A stretch of 64,000 bases of DNA from positions 859,655-923,654 of the forward strand of contig NZ_JAOBWS010000001.1 in NCBI RefSeq assembly GCF_025245835.1, in the 5' to 3' direction. Source of the DNA: Rheinheimera sp. 4Y26 (lineage in GTDB: Bacteria; Pseudomonadota; Gammaproteobacteria; Enterobacterales; Alteromonadaceae). The notes beneath the pieces were generated by a model that was not told where the DNA came from, did not search any database, and was given only the letters and a program-made list of their open reading frames with translations. Numbering within the stretch: the stretch's first letter is position 1; every line of letters starts with the position of its first letter. This document shows positions 8,273-17,776 of the stretch, one piece after another. The translations under genes were made by a program, and so were the position numbers.

Positions 8273-8327
8273 CTGTCGTATGACTGTCTTATCACTGTCT
8301 TGCGTTTGTCTTGCCGCTGTCACAACA
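8273..8327 (+). promoter_or_regulatory. five phased PhoB-type units before the receptor gene, in reverse orientation
   Basis: CTGTCGTATGA, CTGTCTTATCA, CTGTCTTGCGT, TTGTCTTGCCG and CTGTCACAACA follow each other with no gap in exact 11-bp register. The T-G-T-C core is kept in all five. The units read on the plus strand while the receptor is transcribed on the minus strand and starts 74 bases away, so the orientation is opposite to a classic activating Pho box. Confidence 0.7.
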
Positions 8328-8340
8328 GGGCGATAAAAAC

Positions 8341-8371
8341 AAAGCCGCCGGCCATAAAGCCGGCGGCTTGT
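8341..8371 (-). terminator. terminator of the beta-helix lipoprotein gene
   Basis: Strong stem AAGCCGCCGGC/GCCGGCGGCTT with a short loop, directly after the lipoprotein stop on the minus strand. It separates the lipoprotein gene from the receptor gene, so the two are probably transcribed on their own. Confidence 0.8.
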
Positions 8372-8374
8372 TCG

Positions 8375-11071
8375 TTATTGGCCTAAACCAACAGTCCAGC
8401 CTTTAGTCCAGTCGCTGCTGGCATCTACAGCACCCACAGTGGCGGATTTGCTGAAGAAGCTGTTTACAGCCGACATATCTTTTGGTGTTGTGGTGTCGAT
8501 GGTGTAAATACCATTGAGCACTGCTGCCTGATCAGCCGCTGTTTTATTGCCGGTCTGGCCTTCAAACCATTGTTTCACCGTTTGGTTGGCAGATACTGTG
8601 CCTTTAAACGGCTCAGGGCAGCCAATCACAGAGTGGGTCATCACCAGGGCACCAGAGGCTGCGAGTGCCTGAGACTGAGCAGTTTCAATTTCCAGACACT
8701 CGCCCATACCAGTTGGGCCTGCAATGACAAAGTTATGCAGCTGGGCGTTGGTGCCAGCACGCAGCAGCACACCTTCAGAGTCTTTTTCGGCCGATTTGTA
8801 GGTGTTGCCGATAATGGTCATATTGGCGATGGTTGGGTTAGACACCGGCGTGGCATCAAACTTAGACGACTGGTTGTCGGCTTCAATACCGCGGTTGGCT
8901 TCAGCATTGTTGGCATCGTGTTTCACCAGGAAGTACTGGCCTTTGCCTGTCCAGCCATCTGCCCAGTCCAGTGAGTCATCACCATTGCTGGTTAAAACCA
9001 CGTACTTGACGTTGACAGTACCGCCGAAAAACTCCACACCGTCATCCAGGTTCTGGTGCACCTGAATATGGCTGACGGTTGTGCCGGCACCCACGCCTGC
9101 GAAGGTAATGCCGTTTAATTCGTTGTCCTGCAGTACTTCATAACCGGCGTGTTTTACCCGCACATATTTCAGTACGCCTGAGTTGTCGTTGACATCAGCA
9201 CCACCGTAAGGGCCGGCGTTGCCTTCAGCTTCAATTTTACAGGCGGCCAGATTGGCCTGGTCGCACTTGTTGCTTGGTGCTTTACCCAATAACACCATGC
9301 CGCCCCATTGACCGGCTGCCGTTGGTGCACCAATCACATCTTGCAGTGAAGTGAAGGTGATAGGGTTTTGCTGGGTGCCTTCGGCATTAATTTTTGAACC
9401 GCGGGTGACCACCAGGAAGTCTGCACCTGAGCGGCCATACACTGTGACACCAGGTTGTACTGTTAAAGTGGCAGCTGTGGTGTTGTCCACACCAATGCGT
9501 ACCCGGCCGTTTAACACATAATCAGCACCGGCTACTAAAGTGACGTTACTGGTGATATCACCTTTAAGTTCACAGTTTAATTTACCTGTTAAAGAAGCCA
9601 CTTCAGTGGTGCCGGCAGGGCAGGCTGCAATAGCAGTGGAAGCGTGCAGGCCAAAAGTCCAGCCTTTGGTCCAGTCAGATACACCGTCAAAAGCACCGAT
9701 GTAATCGACATCGTCAAACCAGGCATCAACAAAGTTCGACACGTTGTAACCGTTTTTCAGCGCAGGTGAGGTTGAAGCTGGCATATAACCACCCAGCAGC
9801 GCGTCTGTGGTCATATTGCCGCTTTGTGCCATAAACCAGGCTTTCACATCCAGCAGGGTATTGCCTTGGGCATCTTTTGGATTTTTAAAGGGTTCTTTAC
9901 AGTCGATAATAGAGTTGCGCATTAACAAACCGCCGTTTTGCGCCTGCTGCACTGACTGCTCGGTTTCAATTTCCAGACACTCGCCCATACCGGCCGGGCC
10001 TTTGATAATAGTGTTGTAAATTTCACCGGCCGTACCGGCGCGCAGCAAAATACCTTCAGAGTCGGCGTCGGCAGATTTGTAGTTGTTGCCAAGGATGGTC
10101 ATGTTGGCAATTTTTGGTTTACTGACCGGGCTGGCAGAAAAGTTACCTGACTGGTTGTCGGCTTCAATACCACGGTTGGCTTTAGCGTCGGTTTTGCTGT
10201 GCTGAATCAGCACATGTTGCATTTTCCCTGTCCAGCCGTCCGCCCAGTCTAATGAGTCGTCACGGTTGCCGGTTAACACCACATGCTTGGCATTGACAGT
10301 ACCGCCAAAAAACTCTACACCGTCGTCCAGGTTGTTATGCACCTGAATGTAATCCACTGTGGTGCCTGAACCTACACCGGCAAAGGTAATGCCGTTTAAT
10401 TCGTTGTCGGTTAATACTTCAAAACCGGCATATTTCACCTGGACAAATTTTAAGATGCCGCTGTTATCTTCCGGCTTGTCACCGCCGTAAGGGCCGGCGT
10501 TGCCTTCAGCTTCGATTTTGCAGCCGGCAAGGGCGGCAGCGTCACACTTGTTGCTTGGCGCCCGGCCTAATAACACTAAACCACCCCATTGCGCGGTAGA
10601 GTCTTCAGTCACTGAGCCAATCATGTCGTTCACCGAAGTAAAAACGATTGGGCTGGCACTGGTGCCGACAGCGCGGATTTGTGAGCCACGGGCAATCACC
10701 AGATAATCGGCACCGGATTTACCAAATACTGTGGTGCCAGGTTCAATGGTTAATACTGCGCTGTTAGCATTGTCGTTACCGACCGCTACTTTGCCGCTTA
10801 AGGCCCAGGCAATATTGGCCGTTAACGTAGCGTCTGCGGTTAAAGTGCCGCTGATTTCACAGATAGGTTTAGTCACATCACCCAAAGCCGCGCCTTGTTT
10901 GGCAAAGGCCGGACAGACAGAAGCTGGAGGTGGGGTTGGTGTTGTTGGATTGGTTGGGGTGGTCGGGCTGGTGCTGCTGCCGGTATTGACCACAATATCA
11001 CCACCGCCACAGCCGGCCAGCGCCAGCGCTGAAGCCATAGCGCTTAATTTCAGAATTTTTGCAAAAGCCAT
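8375..11071 (-). CDS. two-fold duplicated beta-helix lipoprotein, Pho-regulated
   Basis: An 898-residue lipoprotein: signal peptide with lipobox LAGC (Cys21), a Thr/Pro linker (about 30-55), then two homologous halves of about 430 residues. Both halves carry the same ordered motifs: GTTVFGKSGADYL or GVTVYGRSGADFL, QWGG.VLLG.APSNKCD, EAEGNAGPYGG, LDDGVEFFGGTVN, DDSLDWADGWTGK, NRGIEADNQS and GECLEIET, typical of right-handed parallel beta-helix surface proteins. I choose ATG 11071 because GGAG lies just upstream and it begins the signal peptide; 11083 and 11098 are alternatives. PhoB-type units lie upstream in the activating orientation. It lies next to the TonB receptor gene, so it is probably a surface partner that binds or processes a P-containing substrate (inference). 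Confidence 0.8.
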   Translation of the reverse strand: MAFAKILKLSAMASALALAGCGGGDIVVNTGSSTSPTTPTNPTTPTPPPASVCPAFAKQGAALGDVTKPICEISGTLTADATLTANIAWALSGKVAVGNDNANSAVLTIEPGTTVFGKSGADYLVIARGSQIRAVGTSASPIVFTSVNDMIGSVTEDSTAQWGGLVLLGRAPSNKCDAAALAGCKIEAEGNAGPYGGDKPEDNSGILKFVQVKYAGFEVLTDNELNGITFAGVGSGTTVDYIQVHNNLDDGVEFFGGTVNAKHVVLTGNRDDSLDWADGWTGKMQHVLIQHSKTDAKANRGIEADNQSGNFSASPVSKPKIANMTILGNNYKSADADSEGILLRAGTAGEIYNTIIKGPAGMGECLEIETEQSVQQAQNGGLLMRNSIIDCKEPFKNPKDAQGNTLLDVKAWFMAQSGNMTTDALLGGYMPASTSPALKNGYNVSNFVDAWFDDVDYIGAFDGVSDWTKGWTFGLHASTAIAACPAGTTEVASLTGKLNCELKGDITSNVTLVAGADYVLNGRVRIGVDNTTAATLTVQPGVTVYGRSGADFLVVTRGSKINAEGTQQNPITFTSLQDVIGAPTAAGQWGGMVLLGKAPSNKCDQANLAACKIEAEGNAGPYGGADVNDNSGVLKYVRVKHAGYEVLQDNELNGITFAGVGAGTTVSHIQVHQNLDDGVEFFGGTVNVKYVVLTSNGDDSLDWADGWTGKGQYFLVKHDANNAEANRGIEADNQSSKFDATPVSNPTIANMTIIGNTYKSAEKDSEGVLLRAGTNAQLHNFVIAGPTGMGECLEIETAQSQALAASGALVMTHSVIGCPEPFKGTVSANQTVKQWFEGQTGNKTAADQAAVLNGIYTIDTTTPKDMSAVNSFFSKSATVGAVDASSDWTKGWTVGLGQ

Positions 11072-11140
11072 CTTCTTCTCCATAGAGCCAGAAACCAAAG
11101 TCAGGGATTAAAAAACTGAGCTGAAGGTAAAAGAAGGCTG

Positions 11141-11187
11141 TGACTGTTTTGTGACAGAAAATCGACACTGTGATGACAGTATGACAA
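11141..11187 (-). promoter_or_regulatory. phased PhoB operator before the beta-helix lipoprotein gene
   Basis: On the minus strand the units CTGTCATCACA, GTGTCGATTTT, CTGTCACAAAA and CAGTCACAGCC follow in 11-bp register, with an extra TTGTCATA overlapping at the distal end. The orientation matches transcription of the lipoprotein gene, about 70 bases from the chosen start. Confidence 0.7.
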
Positions 11188-11229
11188 GGTGCAGTAACCA
11201 CAAGGGCTGGCGCTCTGTTGGCAGAAAAA

Positions 11230-11250
11230 ACTTCATAAAACTGTCATAGT
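11230..11250 (+). promoter_or_regulatory. distal Pho box in the phoB upstream region
   Basis: CTTCATAAAACTGTCATAG has two TCAT cores 11 bp apart, close to the PhoB consensus, 254 bases before phoB. It lies in the 432-bp divergent region 11072-11503, whose other contents are the lipoprotein operator and the proximal phoB Pho box; nothing else was recognised there. Confidence 0.55.
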
Positions 11251-11432
11251 TTGCAGTGGTTGTGCTGGTGAGGTTTTCGGGAAGATACAGTCAACATCAG
11301 TGCTGGCAGCCATGCAGAGATGGTGAACAGACTGTGCTGAGGCAGAGCCATCTACAAGCTGACTACTGCGGTTTTGGCTACTTGCCGTGACATTTATTTC
11401 ACAAAAAACGCGCTTTTGGAAAAAGCCGCGCT

Positions 11433-11455
11433 TTCTTTCATAAAATTGTCATAAT
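11433..11455 (+). promoter_or_regulatory. proximal Pho box of phoBR
   Basis: TTCATAAAATTGTCATAAT shows two TCAT cores exactly 11 bp apart with an AT-rich spacer, 50 bases before the phoB start. Autoregulation of phoBR by PhoB is well known in this group. Confidence 0.75.
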
Positions 11456-11503
11456 GGCAGCAGATACTAAGTCCAATACAACAGGACAGATGGGTGACAG
11501 GTT

Positions 11504-12190
11504 ATGTCGAGAAGAATTTTGATAGTGGAAGATGAAGCACCAATCCGCGATATGCTGTGTTTTGTGCTGGAGCAAAATGGTTATCAGGCCAGCACGGCCG
11601 GTGACTTTGATGCTGCAATCAACCAGCTGGTCGAGCCTTATCCGGATTTAGTACTGCTGGACTGGATGTTGCCTGGTGGCAGCGGTATTCAGATCGCTAA
11701 AAAGATGAAACAACACGAGTTAACCCGGGCTATTCCGATCATTATGATCACGGCCCGGGGTGAAGAAGAAGACAAGGTGCGGGGTCTGGAAGTAGGCGCC
11801 GACGATTATGTCACCAAGCCATTTTCACCCAAAGAGCTGATGGCGCGCATTAAAGCAGTGATCCGCCGGGTGGCGCCTACCAGCCTGGATGAAGTGATTG
11901 AAGTGCAGGGGCTGAAGCTGGATCCGGTGTCACACCGCGTGATGGCAGCGGAAAATCCGCTGGAAATGGGCCCAACTGAGTTCCGTTTATTGCACTTTTT
12001 TATGACCCATCCGGAGCGGGTCTACAGCCGCGAGCAGCTGCTGGACCATGTCTGGGGCACCAATGTCTATGTGGAAGACAGAACAGTGGACGTGCATATC
12101 CGCAGATTACGTAAAGCCATTTCGGTGGCAGGGCATGACAGATTAGTGCAAACAGTTCGTGGCTCTGGCTACCGTTTTTCGGTAAAGTAA
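11504..12190 (+). CDS. phoB: phosphate regulon response regulator PhoB
   Basis: A 228-residue OmpR-type regulator. The receiver domain (1-120) has the acidic pocket E9-D10, phospho-acceptor D53 in LLDWMLPGG, and the T/K switch in MITARGEEE and [11 protein letters not shown]. The C-terminal winged helix (about 130-228) carries the [14 protein letters not shown] and [12 protein letters not shown] segments characteristic of PhoB. It starts a phoB-phoR pair preceded by two Pho boxes. It activates Pho genes under phosphate limitation, and many of its likely targets lie in this window. Confidence 0.96.
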   Translation: MSRRILIVEDEAPIRDMLCFVLEQNGYQASTAGDFDAAINQLVEPYPDLVLLDWMLPGGSGIQIAKKMKQHELTRAIPIIMITARGEEEDKVRGLEVGADDYVTKPFSPKELMARIKAVIRRVAPTSLDEVIEVQGLKLDPVSHRVMAAENPLEMGPTEFRLLHFFMTHPERVYSREQLLDHVWGTNVYVEDRTVDVHIRRLRKAISVAGHDRLVQTVRGSGYRFSVK

Positions 12191-12312
12191 GCTCGTTTTG
12201 CACTCTGTTTGACTGCTGATGCCGGTTGTCTGATGCTGGCCGGCAACAGCAGATTGAGATACACAGTGCCGGTAAGCCAGCCACAGCTGGCTTTTATCCC
12301 AAAGCAGGTGTT

Positions 12313-13650
12313 ATGCGGTTATTACTCTCCAAACGCACAATAGCGCTGCGGCTTGTTGGCCTGGCAGCGCTGGCTTTATTCTTCGGCTGGTTGTTTGAAC
12401 TTGCCACAGAATTTTTATTATTGCTTTGTATCGGCATTATTGGCTGGCATTACAAGCATTTGTTTTTACTGGACAAGTGGCTTTGGCGTGACAGAAAGCT
12501 TTCGCCGCCGGCCGGTGATGGCAGCTGGCAGCAGGTGTTTGACGGCATTTATTATCGTCAGCGAAAATCCCGTAAGAAAAACAAAGAATTACGTGCTTTA
12601 GTGCGCAGGTTTCGCGACGGCGCTGAAGCTTTGCCCGACGCTATTGTGGTGCTCAGCAACGACTGGACCATTGTCTGGTGTAACAAACTGGCGCAGCAAC
12701 TGGCCGGTTTACGCTGGCCGATGGACGAACGCCAGCGCATTGATAACCTGATTCGTAATCCGGAATTTCAGCAGTTTTTAAAGTTGCAGCAGTTTGATAG
12801 CGCGCTTGAGCTGGTGTCGCCTTTAACTGAGGATGTGACGCTGGAATACCGCATGCTGCAATATGGCGAAAAACAGCATTTATTGATCATCCGCGACATT
12901 ACCCAGCTCAAACAGCTGGAGCAAATCCGCAAAGACTTTGTTGCCAATGTGTCGCACGAGCTGCGTACACCGCTGACGGTGCTGCAGGGTTATCTGGAAA
13001 TGATGGACGCGAGTAGCATGCCGCCTGGCCCGGTCTGGCAAAAAGCCCATGGGGTGATGCTGGATCAGACCAAACGTATGGATGCTTTGGTGCAGCAGCT
13101 GCTGACGCTGTCGCGTATTGAAGCGGCCGCCAAAGTGCATTTTGATGAAGTGGTGGATGTGCCTGCTATGCTGGCACTGCTGGAGCAGGAAGCTCATAGC
13201 TTAAACCGCGATAAACAACATCAGCTGGTATTTCGGATAGATCCTGACTTAAAAGTGACAGGCATCACCGAAGAGCTGCGTAGTGCTTTTTCCAATTTAA
13301 TTACCAATGCCATTAAATACACGCCCGATGGCGGCAGCATTGAAGTGGTGTGGCAGCGTGAACACCAAAAAGCACTGTTTCGCGTCACCGACAATGGCGA
13401 GGGCATTGCCGCCCATCATGTCAAACGGCTAACAGAAAGGTTTTACCGGGTGGATGAGGCCCGCACCCGTTCCACCGGCGGCACTGGTCTTGGCCTTGCA
13501 ATTGTGAAGCATGTATTGTCGCGCCATCACTCCAGACTAATGATTTTCAGCGAGCCGAAACACGGCAGCAGTTTTTCTTTTGCCTTGCCGCCTGAGCTGG
13601 TGTTGCCGGTGGCAACAGCAACAAAAAGCAACCGTAAATCTTCGGCCTGA
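12313..13650 (+). CDS. phoR: phosphate regulon sensor kinase PhoR
   Basis: A 445-residue inner-membrane histidine kinase: two N-terminal membrane helices (about 10-45) with almost no periplasmic loop, as in PhoR, a charged linker, a PAS-like domain (about 90-200), HisKA with the phospho-His in NVSHELRTPLTVLQGY (H about 215), and HATPase with NLITNAIKYTPDGG, DNGEGI and GGTGLGLAIVK boxes. The start at 12313 gives E. coli-like length (431); an upstream in-frame ATG at 12226 would add 29 residues without membrane character. It is 122 bases after phoB. It senses phosphate through the Pst-PhoU complex rather than directly. Confidence 0.95.
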   Translation: MRLLLSKRTIALRLVGLAALALFFGWLFELATEFLLLLCIGIIGWHYKHLFLLDKWLWRDRKLSPPAGDGSWQQVFDGIYYRQRKSRKKNKELRALVRRFRDGAEALPDAIVVLSNDWTIVWCNKLAQQLAGLRWPMDERQRIDNLIRNPEFQQFLKLQQFDSALELVSPLTEDVTLEYRMLQYGEKQHLLIIRDITQLKQLEQIRKDFVANVSHELRTPLTVLQGYLEMMDASSMPPGPVWQKAHGVMLDQTKRMDALVQQLLTLSRIEAAAKVHFDEVVDVPAMLALLEQEAHSLNRDKQHQLVFRIDPDLKVTGITEELRSAFSNLITNAIKYTPDGGSIEVVWQREHQKALFRVTDNGEGIAAHHVKRLTERFYRVDEARTRSTGGTGLGLAIVKHVLSRHHSRLMIFSEPKHGSSFSFALPPELVLPVATATKSNRKSSA

Positions 13651-13697
13651 TGTTTGATTAGTGAGTTTTGGCTGCTGCCGCTGTTTGGGCTTTTCAC

Positions 13698-14468
13698 TCA
13701 GCGCTGCCGCCGCAGCAGTTTTTCTACCTGCTCCGGCGCTTTAAGCGCTTGTTGTTCGATATCGCTGATAGCGCCTTGTTGCAGATATTTTTGCAGCAGC
13801 GGCTCTACCTCTTGTTGCAGTTTCGGCGCTGAAAATGCCAGCCGGTATTCAACTTGTGGCAATACATCAAAACTGCGTACCAGCGAGGTGGGTTGTTGCA
13901 GTTCAGCCAAACGCCGGTAAAAGGTTTTTTTATTCAGCACCAATAGCTCAGTGCGGCCTTTAAGCAGCAGTTGCACCGCCTGAATATGGTCAAACACTTC
14001 CCGGTACGACGGCGCTTCGCGGCTGACTTTGGCAAATTCCTGCCCCAGCACATGACTGGCATTTTGAAAACCAACCAGCGGATAGGCTTTTAAATCCTGG
14101 ATAGTTTTGATAGTGCCGGAAAAGTTCTGCCGGGCGAACACCAGATTATGCACCTGCAAATACACCGGACTGTAATATAAGTTGCTCTGCAACTGACCCG
14201 ATTGCCGGGTGGCGACATCAATCTGGCGTTGTTGTAACAGGCGGGTCAGTTTGGCATAAGGCGCCACAATAAACTTCACCTGATAACCCAGTTCTGTAAA
14301 CAAGCGGTAGCACAGCAGCACATCCAGATGATAATTGCTGCCTTTGCGGCTCATATTCACCTGATCGCTAAAACCAATACCTACCACCAGCACAGGTTTG
14401 GCCGCCTGGGCAGATGAAAAGCCAAGCGCAGCAAAAAAATACAGACACAAAAGCAGCAGACGCAACAT
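13698..14468 (-). CDS. periplasmic solute-binding protein, family-3-like
   Basis: A 256-residue secreted protein of the type II periplasmic binding fold (SBP_bac_3-like), with a signal peptide ending SSAQA. The core segments ELGYQVKFIVAPYAKLTRLLQQRQIDVA and DLKAYPLVGFQ (given in parts) fit the two lobes. I choose ATG 14468 because AAGGA lies 8 bases before it; an upstream start would precede the signal peptide by 10 residues. No ABC permease is adjacent, so it may serve sensing rather than transport. It is convergent with phoR. The ligand is unknown. Confidence 0.7.
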   Translation of the reverse strand: MLRLLLLCLYFFAALGFSSAQAAKPVLVVGIGFSDQVNMSRKGSNYHLDVLLCYRLFTELGYQVKFIVAPYAKLTRLLQQRQIDVATRQSGQLQSNLYYSPVYLQVHNLVFARQNFSGTIKTIQDLKAYPLVGFQNASHVLGQEFAKVSREAPSYREVFDHIQAVQLLLKGRTELLVLNKKTFYRRLAELQQPTSLVRSFDVLPQVEYRLAFSAPKLQQEVEPLLQKYLQQGAISDIEQQALKAPEQVEKLLRRQR

Positions 14469-14813
14469 AACAAAAGTCCTTGTTGTAGTGGTACTCACAA
14501 GGGGGACTGCGGTGGATAGATCCGCAAATACACCCTGGTGTACAACTCAGCTGGCAAGCCCTGAATTCCAGAGGGCTTTGTCGCTATTGCCGGAACTTTT
14601 ACAGCATAGCAGAAGCAGTTGAAGCTCAGCTTAACGCTGTGATGTTGTGTAAGTTTGGCTGATAAGGCCGCACCAAAGTGCTGCCGCGACCCGCACTTTT
14701 TGTGGGGCAAACCGGCGACAGGCGGCACAAAGTGTATAAAAAAACGCGGCACAGGCCGCGTTGATGCTTGATGAGATACGACTTACCCTGGCGCTGTCAC
14801 TGAAGCGGCCTTG
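14469..14813. other. 345-bp gap with only a terminator
   Basis: Between the solute-binding protein and the M20 hydrolase genes (both minus strand). It holds the hydrolase terminator (14737-14763) and the promoter region of the binding-protein gene. No gene or operator was recognised. Confidence 0.5.
14737..14763 (-). terminator. terminator of the M20 hydrolase gene
   Basis: On the minus strand an AACGCGG/CCGCGTT stem with a 6-base loop is followed by seven T, about 50 bases beyond the hydrolase stop. Confidence 0.85.
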
Positions 14814-16106
14814 TTATTTTTTATCAAGAAAATCCACTGCCAAAGCCGTCAGCGCGCGCACGCCGTTTTCCATGGCCGGTTCATGAATTTTAAAAAACGG
14901 CGAGTGGTTCGGGGCGGTTTTTTCCACACTGACCCCTGGCTCGTTAATACCTAAAAAGAAAAACACCCCTGGCACCTGCTGCTGATAAAAAGAAAAATCT
15001 TCAGATGCAGTAATAGGTTTAATAGGGGCGACACCTGCGTCGCGACCCGCCCACTTTAGGCTTGGCATGGCCCATTGCGTGAGTTTGACATCATTCCAGG
15101 TGACAGCAGCAAAACCGCGCTGGCTAAATTCGGCGCTGGCGCCACTGGCCGCAGCGATATGCTCGGCGGTATGTTTCATTTTGCTTAACAGCTGTTCGCG
15201 CATGTCCGGGTCGAAGGTGCGGACTGTGCCACCCAGCGTCACCTGATCCGGAATAATATTCCAGCGCACACCACCATTGACCTGACCTATGGAGAGTACC
15301 GCCGGTGCTTTGGTGACATCAAGCTGACGCGCCGGTATTTGATGCAGCGCTGTGATCAGCTGACCTGTGACGGCCACAGGGTCAACCCCACGCCAGGGGC
15401 TGGAACCATGCACCTGCACGCCTTTGACTTTAATTTCAAAGCTGTCGGCAGCCGCCATAATGCCTTCGTCTTTCACCTGCAGCTGACCGCTTGGCCCCGG
15501 CCATACATGCACACCAAAAATGGCATCGGGTTTGAATTTTTTAAATAAACCCTGTTTCAGCATTAAGGCGGCACCACCTTCTTCACCGGCCGGTGGGCCT
15601 TCTTCAGCCGGTTGAAATATAAACATGACAGTACCGGCAAGCTCTTTTTGCTGTGATTTCAGCACCGTAGCAGCGCCTAATAACATAGCGACATGGGCGT
15701 CGTGACCACAGGCATGCATCACACCCACCTGCTGACCGTTAAATTCAGCTTTGGCTTTGGAAGCAAAAGGAACCTCTACCTGTTCTGTCACCGGCAGGGC
15801 GTCCATATCGGCCCGCAGCGCCACCACAGGGCCGGGTTTACCGCCTTTGAGAATACCCACCACGCCGGTATGGGCAATGCCGGTTTGTACTTCCAGCCCG
15901 AGTTTTTTCAGCTCTTTGGCCACCAGTTCACTGGTACGGAACTCGCGGTTGGACAACTCAGGATGCTGGTGTAAGTCACGGCGCCAGTTGATGATTTGTG
16001 GCATCAGCTGGCTGATCTGTGGCTCCAGCGCAGTTTTTAAATCGGCTGTGGCAGCCTGGGCATAACAAGCGCTTAAGCAAAACAGTGCGGAAAGGCAAAT
16101 ACGCAT
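14814..16106 (-). CDS. secreted M20-family amidohydrolase (M20D type)
   Basis: A 430-residue metallohydrolase with a signal peptide (MRICLSALFCLSACYAQA). It belongs to the M20D amidohydrolase group (hippurate/N-acyl-amino-acid hydrolases): WRRDLHQHPELS, ALRADMDALPV, MHACGHDAHVAMLLGAA, QPAEEGPPAGEEGG and the late TASEDFSFY metal-ligand block are all present. It would cleave amide bonds of acylated amino acids or peptides in the periplasm. GGAG 7 bases before ATG 16106 sets the start; longer starts would put 57 residues before the signal peptide. It follows ppx and ppk on the same strand with a 134-bp gap, so joint transcription is possible. Confidence 0.9.
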   Translation of the reverse strand: MRICLSALFCLSACYAQAATADLKTALEPQISQLMPQIINWRRDLHQHPELSNREFRTSELVAKELKKLGLEVQTGIAHTGVVGILKGGKPGPVVALRADMDALPVTEQVEVPFASKAKAEFNGQQVGVMHACGHDAHVAMLLGAATVLKSQQKELAGTVMFIFQPAEEGPPAGEEGGAALMLKQGLFKKFKPDAIFGVHVWPGPSGQLQVKDEGIMAAADSFEIKVKGVQVHGSSPWRGVDPVAVTGQLITALHQIPARQLDVTKAPAVLSIGQVNGGVRWNIIPDQVTLGGTVRTFDPDMREQLLSKMKHTAEHIAAASGASAEFSQRGFAAVTWNDVKLTQWAMPSLKWAGRDAGVAPIKPITASEDFSFYQQQVPGVFFFLGINEPGVSVEKTAPNHSPFFKIHEPAMENGVRALTALAVDFLDKK

Positions 16107-16240
16107 GATGATTCTCCGGTGCGCCGGGCCCTGGCAGGGGAGGCAGCTGATAACTGAATGACAGAACAAGGTATCGGTTTTTTGCCGGCAAAACAAATGT
16201 TGTGCGTTAAGTGCCGGTGTATGGCAATCACAGCCAGCCG

Positions 16241-17776
16241 TTATTCTTCCAGCAAAGTTTGCCGCAGGCCAGGACACTGCAGTTCAATGCCAAGCACAGC
16301 TAAATGTTCTTTTTCTGCTAGTAAATCGGCGGCCAGCACACTTTGTTGTTGATACCACTCAGCGGGGATTTGTAATTCCAGCTGATTGCCTTTGGCCTGT
16401 AGTTCAAGGGCCGGCACGACATCGTCGCGGCGTTTTTGATTCAGCAAAATGGCCAGGCGGAATAAAGCTAAAGCCTGACTCACCTGCTGAAACTGGAATA
16501 AATAAAAAGGCGGGAATTTATCTGGTTTAATTTTGCGGCGGTGAAAACGCACCAGGCAAGACAACAGCTGTTGTTGCTCCTGGTTAAAACCGGGCAGGCT
16601 GGTATTCGACAGAATATAAGCGCTGTGGCGCTGCACGCTGGACGAATTAATTTGCAGGCCAGTTTCATATAAAGTGGCGGCCCAGCCCAGCAGCTGCGGC
16701 CATTCATCGCCAAGTGGCCAGTCGGGTTGTACCTTTTCGTGTAACATCAGCGCGGTTTTTTTCACCCGCTCTGCTTGCTCTGTGTCTATGGCATAACGTT
16801 TTACCAGGCTTGCCACCGTATGGCTGCGGATATCCTGATGTTGCAGCCGGTCGCTCATTTCGTATAACACCCCTTCACGAAGTGCTGCATCCACGTACAA
16901 CATCTGGTCAATATCCAGCATGTTAAAAGCGGCAATCAGAATAGCCAAACCAGGGCAGAGCAGTTGTTTTCTGTCTTCAGTCAGGCCGGGTAAATCCAGC
17001 TCGTCACAGTTTTCGTGGGCCAGGGCCAGCTGTTTGATTTTTTCCAGATGGGCAAGCTCAATACAATGCGGATGCCAGCCCAGACCGCTGATAATATCTT
17101 TGATGGTTTTAATGGTGCCTGAGGTGCCCACCACCTGTTGCCAGCCGGTGGTTTTGTAGTTGTTAACAATATTCTCAAGCTCTTGTTCGGCCTGAATAAT
17201 AGCGCGCTCAAAACGTTTTTCGCTGATTTTGCCTTTGGCAAAAAACTGTCTGGCGTAACTGACACAACCCATATTGCGGCTGGCCAGGCGCAGCGGCTGA
17301 AAATCTAAACCAATGGCAAATTCAGTGCTGCCACCGCCAATGTCCATTACCAGGCGCTGGCCGGCATAATGTTCAAAATGCGCCACACCCTGATAAATAA
17401 AACGGGCTTCTTCCTGGCCGGAAATCACTTCAATAGGGTAAGGGAACACCGCCCTGGCTTTGTGCAAAAAGCTGTTGGCATTTTTGGCGCGGCGCAGTGT
17501 ATAAGTGGCAATCACCCGCACCGAGCCGGACGGCACGCCCTGCAGTGTGTCGGCAAATTGTTTTAACACCACCAGGCCACGGTGCATGGCGTCGTCGCTG
17601 AGCATCAGTTGTTCATCCAGGCCATCGGCCAGCTGAACCTTTTGTTTTTCCCGGTGCAAAAGCTGCAAAGCGCCATCCATGATGCGAGCTATCACCAGAT
17701 GGAAACTGTTGGAGCCTAAGTCAACTGCAGCAATAAGTTCGGCTGCAGCAATTGCACTGGGAGTTAACTGGGTCAT
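16241..17776 (-). CDS. ppx: exopolyphosphatase Ppx/GppA
   Basis: A 511-residue member of the ASKHA-fold Ppx/GppA family, which removes terminal phosphate from polyphosphate or pppGpp. Phosphate-binding blocks are VDLGSNSFHLVIAR (about 18-31), VIATYTLRRAKN, GQEEARFIYQGV, MDIGGGSTEFAIG and GTSGTIKTI; an HD-like helical region follows to the C-terminus. The length and the 4-base overlap with ppk point to Ppx rather than GppA. It works as the breakdown half of the polyphosphate store next to the Pho genes. Confidence 0.93.
   Translation of the reverse strand: MTQLTPSAIAAAELIAAVDLGSNSFHLVIARIMDGALQLLHREKQKVQLADGLDEQLMLSDDAMHRGLVVLKQFADTLQGVPSGSVRVIATYTLRRAKNANSFLHKARAVFPYPIEVISGQEEARFIYQGVAHFEHYAGQRLVMDIGGGSTEFAIGLDFQPLRLASRNMGCVSYARQFFAKGKISEKRFERAIIQAEQELENIVNNYKTTGWQQVVGTSGTIKTIKDIISGLGWHPHCIELAHLEKIKQLALAHENCDELDLPGLTEDRKQLLCPGLAILIAAFNMLDIDQMLYVDAALREGVLYEMSDRLQHQDIRSHTVASLVKRYAIDTEQAERVKKTALMLHEKVQPDWPLGDEWPQLLGWAATLYETGLQINSSSVQRHSAYILSNTSLPGFNQEQQQLLSCLVRFHRRKIKPDKFPPFYLFQFQQVSQALALFRLAILLNQKRRDDVVPALELQAKGNQLELQIPAEWYQQQSVLAADLLAEKEHLAVLGIELQCPGLRQTLLEE

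Noticed and set aside
8273..8327. CRISPR-like short repeat array
   Set aside because: The units are contiguous 11-mers without spacers and fit PhoB binding units better; no cas genes are near.
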